A stretch of 5,956 nt of DNA from an uncultured Collinsella sp. (GCA_937934355.1 CALGZY010000288.1:1-5956), one strand, 5' to 3'. Positions 1 through 5,956 are shown, numbered from the stretch's first letter. Made by a program: numbers and translations. The notes: generated by a model from the letters alone, not told the origin.

Positions 1-928
<928 letters not shown>

Positions 929-975
929 GAAAAATTTAGCGGGAACGATGAGGCATGTCAGCCCGTCGTTCCCGC
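929..975 (-). terminator. Rho-independent terminator after mazG
   Basis: Read on the minus strand, GCGGGAACGA (966-975) pairs perfectly over 10 bp with TCGTTCCCGC (939-948) across a 17-base loop. It is followed by TAAATTTTTCG (928-938). The stem begins only 4 bases past the mazG stop codon. This is a canonical intrinsic terminator and should isolate the larC2-yfcE-mazG transcript from eno. Confidence 0.92.
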
Positions 976-979
976 AGTC

Positions 980-1840
980 TTACTCCTCCGCCTTTGCGGC
1001 ATCCCACAGGTCGTTGAGGCCGTGGGTCGAAAGCTCGGCAAGATCTACGTGGGCATCGGCCGCCATCTGCTCCATCGCGGCCCAGCGGCGGCGGAACTTT
1101 GCCGTGCTGGCACGAAGGGCGCTCTCGGCGTCAATGCCCTCCTTGCGCGCGACGTTGACCAAGGCAAAGAGCAGGTCGCCAAACTCCATTTCGCGCTCGG
1201 GCGAGCCAGGGGCCTCGGCCTCAAACTCGGCACGCTCCTCGGCGACCTCGTCCCACACATCCTGGACCGTCTCCCACTCAAAGCCCACGGCAGCTGCCTT
1301 GCGCGAGACCTTCTGAGCCTGCATCAGCGCCGGCAGATGCGTGGGCACGCCGTCGAGCAGGCCCTCGGGCGTGGCCTCACCCGCCGCCACGGCCTTGTCC
1401 TTGGCGGCTTTCTCGGCAAGCTTGACCTCGTCCCAAATCTTGAGCACCTCGTCGGAGCTGTCGGCATCCGCATCGCCAAACACGTGCGGGTGGCGACGAA
1501 TGAGCTTGGCGTCGATATCGCGCGCCACGTCGGCCAGTGTAAACTCGCCGGCGTCGGCCGCAATCTGCGCATGCAGCACTACCTGCATGAGCACGTCGCC
1601 CAGCTCCTCGCGTAGGTGAACCGCGTCGTCCGCCTCGATGCAGTCGAGCGCCTCGTAGGCCTCCTCGATCATGTTCTTGCCAATGCTGCGGTGCGTCTGC
1701 TCACGGTCCCACGGGCAGCCATCGGGCTGACGCAGACGCCAGATGGTCTGCACCAGATGCTGCAGCTCGGTCGACGCGTCTACCAGCGTGGACAGATCGC
1801 GCGAGCCCTCGGCATTTTGCTGAGCCATGTGCTGCGCCAT
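980..1840 (-). CDS. mazG: Nucleoside triphosphate pyrophosphohydrolase MazG
   Basis: MazG hydrolyses (d)NTPs to NMP and pyrophosphate. It is a cytoplasmic house-cleaning enzyme, and in E. coli it also affects ppGpp levels. The 286-residue product has the two tandem MazG folds of the long form. The N-terminal domain carries CPWDREQTH (42-50), EExxE (Glu59, Glu60, Glu63) and ExxD (Glu79, Asp82). The C-terminal domain repeats the Mg2+ pattern with Glu201, Glu202, Glu205 and Glu219/Asp222 in EFGDLLFA. The E. coli protein is 263 residues, so the length fits. I chose the ATG at 1838-1840 (MAQHMAQQ) because GGAGGAG lies just upstream; the second ATG at 1826-1828 is possible. The frame stays open further upstream, but that part overlaps the yfcE coding region and looks non-genuine. 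It follows yfcE by 2 bases, so the two are probably translationally coupled. Confidence 0.95.
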   Translation of the reverse strand: MAQHMAQQNAEGSRDLSTLVDASTELQHLVQTIWRLRQPDGCPWDREQTHRSIGKNMIEEAYEALDCIEADDAVHLREELGDVLMQVVLHAQIAADAGEFTLADVARDIDAKLIRRHPHVFGDADADSSDEVLKIWDEVKLAEKAAKDKAVAAGEATPEGLLDGVPTHLPALMQAQKVSRKAAAVGFEWETVQDVWDEVAEERAEFEAEAPGSPEREMEFGDLLFALVNVARKEGIDAESALRASTAKFRRRWAAMEQMAADAHVDLAELSTHGLNDLWDAAKAEE

Positions 1841-1842
1841 GG

Positions 1843-2391
1843 CTACTCCTCCTCCATGACCACGTGGCGGAACGTGCCGCCCTCGTAGATGCCGTAGCTG
1901 TGCGTACCGTCCTTGGGAATGCTCACGCTGCCGGGGTTGAAGAGCCACAGGCCCAGGTGCGCGGCGCTTTCCTCGTTGACCTTGATGTGCGTATGGCCGT
2001 AGACGAGCGCGGAGCCCTCGGGCAACGCGGGCGCGTGGTCGACGCTGTTGTGCATGCCGGCGCCAAAGACATGGCCGTGCGTCAGGAACAGCTCGCGGCC
2101 GGTCTCGTCGAACAGCGTGGCATAGTCGGCCATGACGGGGAAGTCGAGCACCATCTGGTCGACCTCGGCGTCGCAGTTGCCGCGCACCGCGATGATGCGG
2201 TCGGCCAGGGCGTTGAGCAGCGGGATTACGCGCTTGGGGGCGTAATCGCGCGGCAGGTCGTTGCGCGGACCGTGGTAGAGCAGGTCGCCCAGCAGCACGA
2301 TGCGGTCAGGCTGCTCGGACTCGATGGCGGCGCAGAGGCGCTCGGTCCAATATGCCGAGCCGTGGATATCGGAGGCGATGAGGTATTTCAT
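1843..2391 (-). CDS. yfcE: YfcE-type metallophosphodiesterase
   Basis: This is a calcineurin-like phosphoesterase of the YfcE/MJ0936 family, cytoplasmic and metal-dependent. E. coli YfcE hydrolyses phosphodiester model substrates; the physiological substrate is not established. All five metal-site motifs are present: SDIHG (Asp8, His10), LLGDLLYHGP (Asp36), RGNCD (Asn72, Asp74), THGH (His105, His107) and YGHTH (His133, His135), followed by the conserved NPGS (152-155). At 182 residues it is nearly the same length as E. coli YfcE (184). The ATG at 2389-2391 has GAAAGGATC about 8 bases upstream. It lies 60 bases after the larC2-like gene and 2 bases before mazG on the same strand, so it is the middle gene of the likely operon. 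The mazG ribosome-binding site lies inside its last codons (MEEE). Confidence 0.93.
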   Translation of the reverse strand: MKYLIASDIHGSAYWTERLCAAIESEQPDRIVLLGDLLYHGPRNDLPRDYAPKRVIPLLNALADRIIAVRGNCDAEVDQMVLDFPVMADYATLFDETGRELFLTHGHVFGAGMHNSVDHAPALPEGSALVYGHTHIKVNEESAAHLGLWLFNPGSVSIPKDGTHSYGIYEGGTFRHVVMEEE

Positions 2392-2451
2392 GGGGAGATC
2401 CTTTCGAATGGGGTTGATATGGCTAGGCGCAGGATGTCGCCACCAGCCGCG

Positions 2452-2937
2452 TTATTCAAATCGCAGTGCCGCGCTCTGGGCCGTCTGCATCACGCGTTGG
2501 AGCGGCACATTATGCTCGCGAGCGAGACGGGCGCAGTCCTCGTACTCGGGCGCTGCACGCTCGCTGCCATCGGGCAGGGTTGCCACCTTTACGGCCACCT
2601 CGCCCCAAGGCGTCGCCACTTGTTCAAAGTGGCGCGGCAGGCAGACGCGCTCCATGACCTGGCGGCGGATGCCATTGGTCGTAGTTTCCAAAAAGATAAT
2701 CGTCTGTAGACGTTCGATATCCTCATGCGAGCAGATCACCTGCAGCTGCCAGCCGGGACGGCCTTTCTTGCAATAAACGGGCAGCCAGTGCACCTCGCGC
2801 GCACCGGCCTCGCGCAGGCGGTCGGCGGCGTAGGCGAGCACCTCGGGCGACGCATCGTCGATGTCGCATTCCAGCTTGACGATGGTCTCGGGCGCATCGG
2901 TCTCGCGGGACAGCGGAGATGTACTTCCACGTTGCAT
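2452..2937 (-). CDS. Stand-alone LarC C-terminal domain (LarC2-like, nickel-pincer cofactor insertion family)
   Basis: The 161-residue product matches the C-terminal half of LarC (DUF111, TIGR00299 family), the CTP-dependent cyclometallase that inserts nickel into the pincer cofactor of lactate racemase. Visible family motifs are LECDIDD (22-28), PEVLAYAADRLREAGA (31-46), KKGRPGWQLQV (57-67), the strongly conserved FLETTTNGIRR (82-92) and PEYEDCARLA (130-139). Full-length LarC is about 400 residues; in Lactobacillus it is made from larC1 and larC2 by ribosomal frameshifting, and LarC2 is the CTP-binding part. No LarC1-like sequence lies upstream here. I place the start at the ATG at 2935-2937 because AAAGGA precedes it at about 9 bases. 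The frame is open a further 36 codons upstream, but those residues are unlike LarC. It is the first gene of the cluster with yfcE and mazG. Activity without LarC1 is uncertain. Confidence 0.85.
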   Translation of the reverse strand: MQRGSTSPLSRETDAPETIVKLECDIDDASPEVLAYAADRLREAGAREVHWLPVYCKKGRPGWQLQVICSHEDIERLQTIIFLETTTNGIRRQVMERVCLPRHFEQVATPWGEVAVKVATLPDGSERAAPEYEDCARLAREHNVPLQRVMQTAQSAALRFE

Positions 2938-2982
2938 ACGGTCCGGATCCTTTCCGCACGGGCTCGTTTTGTTCACCCAAAC

Positions 2983-2991
2983 GCTAGCACA
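2983..2991 (-). promoter_or_regulatory. Possible extended -10 element for the larC2-like operon
   Basis: On the minus strand TGTGCTAGC has the TGn spacing of an extended -10 box about 45 bases before the chosen start codon. No clear -35 box is seen. It is offered only because an operon start must lie in this divergent region. Confidence 0.25.
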
Positions 2992-3043
2992 TCGGACGTG
3001 GCACAGGCATGACTTTCGTCCGTCGCCGCCCTCGCCCCTATCC

Positions 3044-3108
3044 AAACATGTACATCAGCCTCCAAACATGTCATTATTTGCAGCTTTTGGAGGCTGATGT
3101 ACATGTTT
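3044..3108. repeat. Perfect 23-bp inverted repeat with 19-base loop
   Basis: The left arm (3044-3066, starting AAACATGTACATC) and right arm (3086-3108, ending GATGTACATGTTT) are perfect reverse complements over 23 bases. The 19-base loop is 3067-3085. The 11-mer TCCAAACATGT occurs directly twice (3041-3051 and 3061-3071), and a third ACATGT lies in the right arm (3101-3106). Each arm contains the palindrome ATGTACAT. The element is much richer in A and T than its surroundings. It lacks a real T-tract on either strand, so it is not a standard terminator. It could be a dispersed palindromic element (REP- or MITE-like), an operator cluster or a structured RNA. The sequence alone does not decide. 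Confidence 0.9.
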
Positions 3109-3167
3109 TGAGAGCGCAAGCGAGGCCGCACCGCGCGTCGCGCAGCCTTTCCAATCGATTTCGGCCC

Positions 3168-3185
3168 CCGGCGTGTCCGGCGTGT
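3168..3185. repeat. Tandem duplication of CCGGCGTGT
   Basis: Two exact, directly adjacent copies of a 9-base unit lie about 50 bases upstream of the PHP gene start codon. This may be a small replication-slippage repeat. Its place next to the likely promoter means copy number could alter promoter geometry. Confidence 0.7.
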
Positions 3186-3200
3186 TGAGAGCTGCGCCAT

Positions 3201-3233
3201 TACAATGAAGCGGATTCGCTTGACGCAAAGGAG
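3201..3233 (+). promoter_or_regulatory. Possible -10 box and ribosome-binding site of the PHP gene
   Basis: TACAAT at 3201-3206 resembles a -10 box, but no good -35 is found at normal spacing. AAAGGAG at 3227-3233 is a strong ribosome-binding site 5 bases before the ATG at 3239, and it fixes the start. The promoter part is tentative. Confidence 0.4.
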
Positions 3234-3238
3234 CCGCC

Positions 3239-4150
3239 ATGTCTGCTTGCCCGCTGGCCGATTGCCACACCCACACCTCGTTCTCGGACGGACATGCCTC
3301 GTTTGAGGACAACGTTCGCGCCGCCGCTGCGGCCGGCTGCCAGGTCATGGTCTCGACCGACCACCTCACCCTGCCTGCCAGCATGGATGCCAATTGCGAG
3401 GTTCAAGTTGTCGAGGGCGACTTGCCGGCACATCGTCTGGCTTTTGAGGATGCTCGCAAGCTTGCCGCGCAGATTGCGCCGGAGCTCAGCTTTATCTATG
3501 GCTTTGAATGCGATTGGTACGAGGGCTGCGAGCCTTTGGTTGAGCGCTGGTCCCAGGGCGCCGTCGTGCGCCTGGGCAGTGTGCATTGGATTGGCAACCC
3601 GGGCGATATTGCGGCAGGTGCTGCGGACACGGCGGGGACGGAGGATGTCGCTCGTCCCGATACGCCCGATTCGCGCTGCGGTTGGATCGACGATGATACC
3701 GACCTGCATGTTTGGGAAAACTTAGGCGAGCGGGGCGTGTGGGAGCGCTATGTCGATGACTGGTGCCGCGCCTGCGAGAGCCCGCTCAACTTTGATGTGA
3801 TGGCTCACCCCGACCTGGTCATGCGCTTTTCGAAGGAAGGCTTTGCGCCCGATTTTGACCCTGCACCGTTTTGGCAGCAGATGGCCGAGTGCGCGCACGA
3901 TACGGGCCGCCGCGTTGAGGTCTCGACCGCCGCACCGCGCAAGGGGCTCGACGACTACTACCCCGCAACCGGTCTTTTGCGCTGCTTTGCCCATGCCGAA
4001 GTGCCGATCACCTTTGGCTCGGACGCGCACCGCGCCTGCGATATCTGCTGGAACATCCGCGAGGCCCAGGCGCACGCCTACGACTGCGGTTATCGAACCT
4101 TCGACATCCCCCACGCCACCGGCGAATGGGAATCCACGCCCCTCGCCTAG
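3239..4150 (+). CDS. PHP-domain phosphoesterase, histidinol-phosphatase (HisJ/HisK-type) family
   Basis: The 303-residue product is a complete PHP-domain metallophosphatase, probably cytoplasmic (no signal peptide or membrane segment). The ligands expected for a trinuclear metal site are all visible in order: DCHTHTSFSDG (His10, His12, Asp17), STDH (His42), GFECDW (Glu90), LGSVHWI (His116), DVMAHPDLV (His190) and TFGSDAHRA (Asp262, His264). The closest named relatives are L-histidinol-phosphate phosphatases of histidine biosynthesis. No his genes are adjacent, so another phosphate ester is possible. Residues about 122-165 form an acidic, low-conservation stretch between the His116 and His190 motifs, where the family varies. 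It is divergent from the larC2-like operon and converges on the IS transposase. No terminator is seen between its stop and the IS end 43 bases later. Confidence 0.85.
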   Translation: MSACPLADCHTHTSFSDGHASFEDNVRAAAAAGCQVMVSTDHLTLPASMDANCEVQVVEGDLPAHRLAFEDARKLAAQIAPELSFIYGFECDWYEGCEPLVERWSQGAVVRLGSVHWIGNPGDIAAGAADTAGTEDVARPDTPDSRCGWIDDDTDLHVWENLGERGVWERYVDDWCRACESPLNFDVMAHPDLVMRFSKEGFAPDFDPAPFWQQMAECAHDTGRRVEVSTAAPRKGLDDYYPATGLLRCFAHAEVPITFGSDAHRACDICWNIREAQAHAYDCGYRTFDIPHATGEWESTPLA

Positions 4151-4193
4151 CCATCCCTTCATAAGTTGCGGTGAAATAGTTCCTGTTTATAGC
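4151..4193. other. Short AT-richer spacer between the PHP gene and the insertion sequence
   Basis: These 43 bases contain no gene and no hairpin with a T-tract. The PHP gene therefore lacks a visible terminator before the insertion sequence. It may have been displaced by the insertion, or termination may occur elsewhere. Confidence 0.5.
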
Positions 4194-4227
4194 CCTAAGG
4201 GGGGTGCGGACGATTTCTTGGACCGCG
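4194..4227. repeat. Left terminal inverted repeat of the IS3-family element
   Basis: It starts CCTAAGGGGGGTGCGGAC and ends TTGGACCGCG. Compared with the reverse complement of 5471-5504 it matches at 27 of 34 positions. One mismatch is at position 6, and the other six form one block (4212-4217) that matches nowhere. The transposase stop codon (4229-4231) lies just inside it, within the palindrome CGCCTAGGCG (4226-4235). Confidence 0.85.
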
Positions 4228-4228
4228 C

Positions 4229-5446
4229 CTAGGCGTATCCAAGCTTCCTGCGGTACTCCATCGGGCTGAGCCACCCGAGGGACTTCTTGATCCGCTCCTC
4301 ACGATAGTACACGAGGTAGGCCTCGAGCCTCCCCATGAACTCCTCGGCCGTCACGCCCTCCCAGTCCCTGTAGCGGAAGAACTCGTTCTTGAGGCGCCCG
4401 AAGAAGCCCTCGCAGGCCGAGTTGTCCGGGCTGCAGCCCTTCGCGGACATGCTCCTGACCAGGCCGTTCTCCTCGCAGATCCCGATCCACTCCGGCCAGC
4501 GGTAGTGGCCGCCCCGGTCCGAGTGGATCGTCGTGCGCGCCCCCGCCGGCCTCGCCGCGCAGGCCTTGAGCAGGCTCGAGTTCGCGAGGCGCTTGTCGGG
4601 GTGCAGCCCGATCGACCAGGCGACGGGCATCCCGTCGAAGCAGTCGACGACCGGGCTCAGGTAGACCTTCTCGCCGCCCGGGAGCCTGAACTCGGTGATG
4701 TCGGTGAGCCACAGCCGGTTGGGCTCGTCGGCGTGGAAATTCCTGTTCACGAGGTTCTCCGGCGCCTTGGAGACCTCGCCGGCGTAGGAGCTGTAGCCCC
4801 GGGCGCGCCTCTTGTTGTAGACGACCTCGAGGCCCTCCTCGCGCATCACGCGGGCCACGCGTTTCTCGCTGGCGCGGACGCCCTCGCGGCGCAGGCGCGC
4901 CCAGACGGTGCGGTACCCCCAGCACCCCGAGCCCTCGCGGAAGATGCGCACCGCGCGGTCGCGTATGTCGGCGTCGCGGTCGCGCGGCGCGGCGACGCGG
5001 GGCCTCCAGTACTCATAGGAGCTCTTCGATATCCTCAAGAAACCTGTGATCGAGCGGAGGGGCAGGGCGGTCGCCCGCCTCAATCTCTCGCCGAGCTCGC
5101 ACTTGCTCCTGTTCGAGATCGAAGCCGGGTCCCACCCTTCCGCTTTTAGGTCGGCCAACACCGCCCTGAGCAGCAGGTTCTCTATCTGGTCCTCGTTGAG
5201 CCCGGCGAGCGGGCCGGTCGCGGGCGGGGCGTAGATCGACTTGTCGGGGCCCAAGCTGGCCTCCTTCCGTGGCGGTTTCCTCGCCCCGATTCTACAGCGC
5301 GCCCCGGTGTAGCTGTGCGGGAGGTGCCCCGTCGCCCACTTCTTGGCCGCGCCCACCGAGACCCCCGCGAACTTCGCGGCGGCGGTCGGCCCCATGCCGT
5401 CCTCCGTCGCCAGGAGGAAGAGCTCGACCTTCTCCCTGCTGTACAT
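4229..5446 (-). CDS. IS3-family transposase, single-frame OrfAB
   Basis: The 405-residue product catalyses transposition of its own element. The N-terminal part (about 5-42) is a helix-turn-helix of OrfA type (GPTAAAKFAGVSVGAAKKW). A leucine-rich helix (about 83-101) resembles the OrfA multimerisation zipper. The second half is OrfB-like, with an HTH_21-type segment (CWGYRTVWARLRREG, 175-189) and an rve integrase core. The catalytic triad is Asp249 (LTDITEF), Asp310 (HSDRGG) and Glu346 (NSACEGFFGRLKNE), giving a DD(35)E spacing, and the C terminus has the usual SPMEYRR. IS3 members usually split OrfA and OrfB and fuse them by -1 frameshifting; here both halves are in one uninterrupted frame. 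I chose the ATG at 5444-5446 because GGAGG (5452-5456) precedes it. A GTG further upstream at 5492-5494 lies in the terminal repeat and has no spaced ribosome-binding site. Confidence 0.93.
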   Translation of the reverse strand: MYSREKVELFLLATEDGMGPTAAAKFAGVSVGAAKKWATGHLPHSYTGARCRIGARKPPRKEASLGPDKSIYAPPATGPLAGLNEDQIENLLLRAVLADLKAEGWDPASISNRSKCELGERLRRATALPLRSITGFLRISKSSYEYWRPRVAAPRDRDADIRDRAVRIFREGSGCWGYRTVWARLRREGVRASEKRVARVMREEGLEVVYNKRRARGYSSYAGEVSKAPENLVNRNFHADEPNRLWLTDITEFRLPGGEKVYLSPVVDCFDGMPVAWSIGLHPDKRLANSSLLKACAARPAGARTTIHSDRGGHYRWPEWIGICEENGLVRSMSAKGCSPDNSACEGFFGRLKNEFFRYRDWEGVTAEEFMGRLEAYLVYYREERIKKSLGWLSPMEYRRKLGYA

Positions 5447-5461
5447 GCGAACCTCCAGTCC

Positions 5462-5478
5462 GGACCGCCCCGCGGTCC
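5462..5478 (-). promoter_or_regulatory. Hairpin just upstream of the transposase ribosome-binding site
   Basis: GGACCGC (5462-5468) and GCGGTCC (5472-5478) are perfect 7-bp complements around a 3-base loop. The hairpin ends 5 bases before the GGAGG that serves the transposase. It lies partly inside the terminal repeat. Some insertion sequences use such structures to damp translation of read-through transcripts. That role here is an inference. Confidence 0.45.
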
Positions 5479-5504
5479 AACTTTCTGTCCGCACCCCCTT
5501 TAGG
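5471..5504. repeat. Right terminal inverted repeat of the IS3-family element
   Basis: This is the partner of 4194-4227, reading inward as CCTAAAGGGGGTGCGGAC and ending TTGGACCGCG. Its outer end (TTAGG at 5500-5504) lies only 7 bases from the TTGACT box of the downstream gntR promoter. Confidence 0.85.
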
Positions 5505-5511
5505 AAATATA

Positions 5512-5540
5512 TTGACTCCTAAAAAGTTCTAATACAATAT
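5512..5540 (+). promoter_or_regulatory. Promoter of the gntR-family gene
   Basis: TTGACT at 5512-5517 is a near-consensus -35 box. Possible -10 boxes are CAATAT (5535-5540, 17-base spacer) or TACAAT (5533-5538, 15-base spacer). The stretch 5505-5570 is strongly AT-rich, as expected of a promoter. An inverted repeat TTTAGGA/TCCTAAA (5499-5505 and 5517-5523) overlaps the -35 box. The whole region is immediately outside the insertion sequence. Confidence 0.6.
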
Positions 5541-5588
5541 AAGTCATCTATCTATAAGCTGCTGATTCCTTGCAAAGGTATGGTTGAT

Positions 5589-5956
5589 ATGGTTGAAGCA
5601 AATAGCGTTATCCCCCTGTACAAACAGATTGTTCGTGCGCTTTCTGATTCGATCGCCAACGGCACGTACCGCCCGGGAGATAAGCTTCCGACCGAGGCGG
5701 AGCTCATCGAGCAATTTGGCGTGAGCCGAATAACAGTTCGCTCCGCAATTAAAGAAATGGAAGATGCTGGGCTTGTTGAGAGGGCCCGCGGCAAGGGCAC
5801 GTTCGTTTCGTCGGACACACAGATGTATGCCGCGGACGACCGTGAGAGCTTTACCCATTCGTGCCAGCTTGCGGGAAAACAGGCGTCTACCAGGGTTCTC
5901 GCAATGGGCTGGGACTTCCCAAGCCTGCGAGACGCGAAGTTCCTAGGCGTAGACGA
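5589..5956 (+). CDS. GntR-family (HutC/UTRA subfamily) transcriptional regulator, 5' part, cut by the window edge
   Basis: The first 122 codons encode a typical GntR winged helix-turn-helix: PLYKQIVRALSDSIANG (9-25), PGDKLPTEAEL (29-39), FGVSRITVRSAIKEMEDAGLV (about 43-63, recognition helix) and the wing RGKGTFV (67-73). From about residue 86 the sequence (ESFTHSCQLAG, then STRVLAMGWDFP) looks like the start of a UTRA ligand-binding domain, which marks the HutC subfamily. Such proteins are usually about 240 residues, so about half is missing. They generally repress sugar, amino-sugar or histidine utilisation genes and are released by a phosphorylated or small-molecule effector. I prefer the ATG at 5589 because AAAGG (5574-5578) lies 10 bases upstream; an in-frame ATG at 5580 is only 1 base from it. 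Codon use is less GC-biased than in the left half. The regulated genes are not in the window. Confidence 0.9.
   Translation, partial: MVEANSVIPLYKQIVRALSDSIANGTYRPGDKLPTEAELIEQFGVSRITVRSAIKEMEDAGLVERARGKGTFVSSDTQMYAADDRESFTHSCQLAGKQASTRVLAMGWDFPSLRDAKFLGVD

Larger units (their letters stand above)
2938..3238. other. Divergent intergenic region between the larC2-like gene and the PHP gene
   Basis: No credible coding sequence is seen on either strand. The region holds a candidate promoter for each flanking gene, a long AT-rich inverted repeat at 3044-3108, a tandem 9-base repeat at 3168-3185 and the 8-base palindrome AATCGATT at 3153-3160. The short open frames here are created by the inverted repeat and its surroundings. 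Confidence 0.7.
4194..5504 (-). mobile_element. IS3-family (IS150-like) insertion sequence, apparently complete
   Basis: A 1311-base element is bounded by imperfect 34-bp inverted repeats and filled by one DDE transposase frame. The inner TTGGAC of the ends resembles IS150-type ends. I give the outermost extent of end-to-end complementarity as the boundary; the true transposon tip could be several bases further in. No 3-5 base direct target duplication is seen at any of the plausible boundaries. The base composition is richer in G and C than the flanks (49 of 60 bases in 4501-4560), which points to recent acquisition from a higher-GC donor. The element sits between the PHP gene and the gntR promoter and does not interrupt a recognisable gene. 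Confidence 0.88.

Noticed and set aside
1841..1948. Upstream extension of mazG by 36 residues
   Set aside because: It lies inside the yfcE coding region in another frame, and the strong GGAGGAG site supports the ATG at 1838-1840.
1864..2709. Plus-strand open frame of 281 codons opposite yfcE and the larC2-like gene
   Set aside because: It spans two convincingly conserved genes on the other strand and their intergenic gap; no motif is seen.
2938..3045. Upstream extension of the larC2-like gene by 36 residues
   Set aside because: The residues do not resemble LarC, and the ATG at 2935-2937 has a well-placed ribosome-binding site.
3044..3108. Intrinsic terminator
   Set aside because: The stem is long, but neither strand has a run of T after it, and it sits between divergent genes where no transcript needs ending.
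3041..3110. Minimal CRISPR array
   Set aside because: The repeated 11-mer has only two direct copies, with one inverted, and spacing and length do not fit repeats and spacers.
4299..4925. Second minus-strand frame inside the transposase, as a possible separate OrfB
   Set aside because: It is an out-of-frame shadow; all catalytic residues are in the main frame.
5447..5494. GTG start at 5494 for the transposase
   Set aside because: It lies in the terminal inverted repeat with the purine-rich stretch directly adjacent, so there is no room for ribosome binding; the ATG at 5446 has GGAGG at normal spacing.
5544..5858. Minus-strand open frames over the gntR start
   Set aside because: They are antisense to an unmistakable GntR helix-turn-helix domain.

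Overview
The window is about 62% G+C, with a G/C-biased third codon position. Its enolase reads like an actinobacterial one (GASTG followed by AFEA, and an [10 protein letters not shown] active-site strand). Together with the gene set, this suggests a gut Coriobacteriia genome of the Collinsella type. That assignment comes from pattern recognition, not from a search.

Layout. (1) Bases 1-790, minus strand: the first 263 codons of enolase, running off the left edge. Its leader (791-928) carries a candidate -10 box bracketed by two copies of a 10-base direct repeat. (2) Bases 929-2937, minus strand: a three-gene housekeeping cluster transcribed larC2-like, then YfcE-type phosphodiesterase, then mazG. 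It is closed by a strong rho-independent terminator directly after mazG. (3) Bases 2938-3238: a divergent intergenic region holding a perfect 23-bp inverted repeat with a 19-base loop, plus a tandem 9-base repeat. (4) Bases 3239-4150, plus strand: a PHP-domain phosphoesterase of the histidinol-phosphatase family. (5) Bases 4194-5504: an intact-looking IS3-family (IS150-like) insertion sequence with 34-bp imperfect terminal inverted repeats and a single uninterrupted DD(35)E transposase reading frame. It is visibly more GC-rich than the rest. (6) Bases 5505-5588: an AT-rich promoter region. (7) Bases 5589 to the end, plus strand: the start of a GntR/HutC-family repressor with the beginning of its UTRA effector domain.

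Functionally, the left half is conserved metabolism and nucleotide-pool or metal-cofactor housekeeping. The right half is a mobile element next to a regulator that probably controls a sugar or amino-acid utilisation locus outside the window. I see no CRISPR array, tRNA, rRNA, toxin-antitoxin pair or defence cassette. The items most worth following up are the stand-alone C-terminal LarC domain without its N-terminal partner, the long intergenic inverted repeat, the repeat pair around the enolase promoter, and the frameshift-free IS3 transposase whose right end abuts the gntR promoter.
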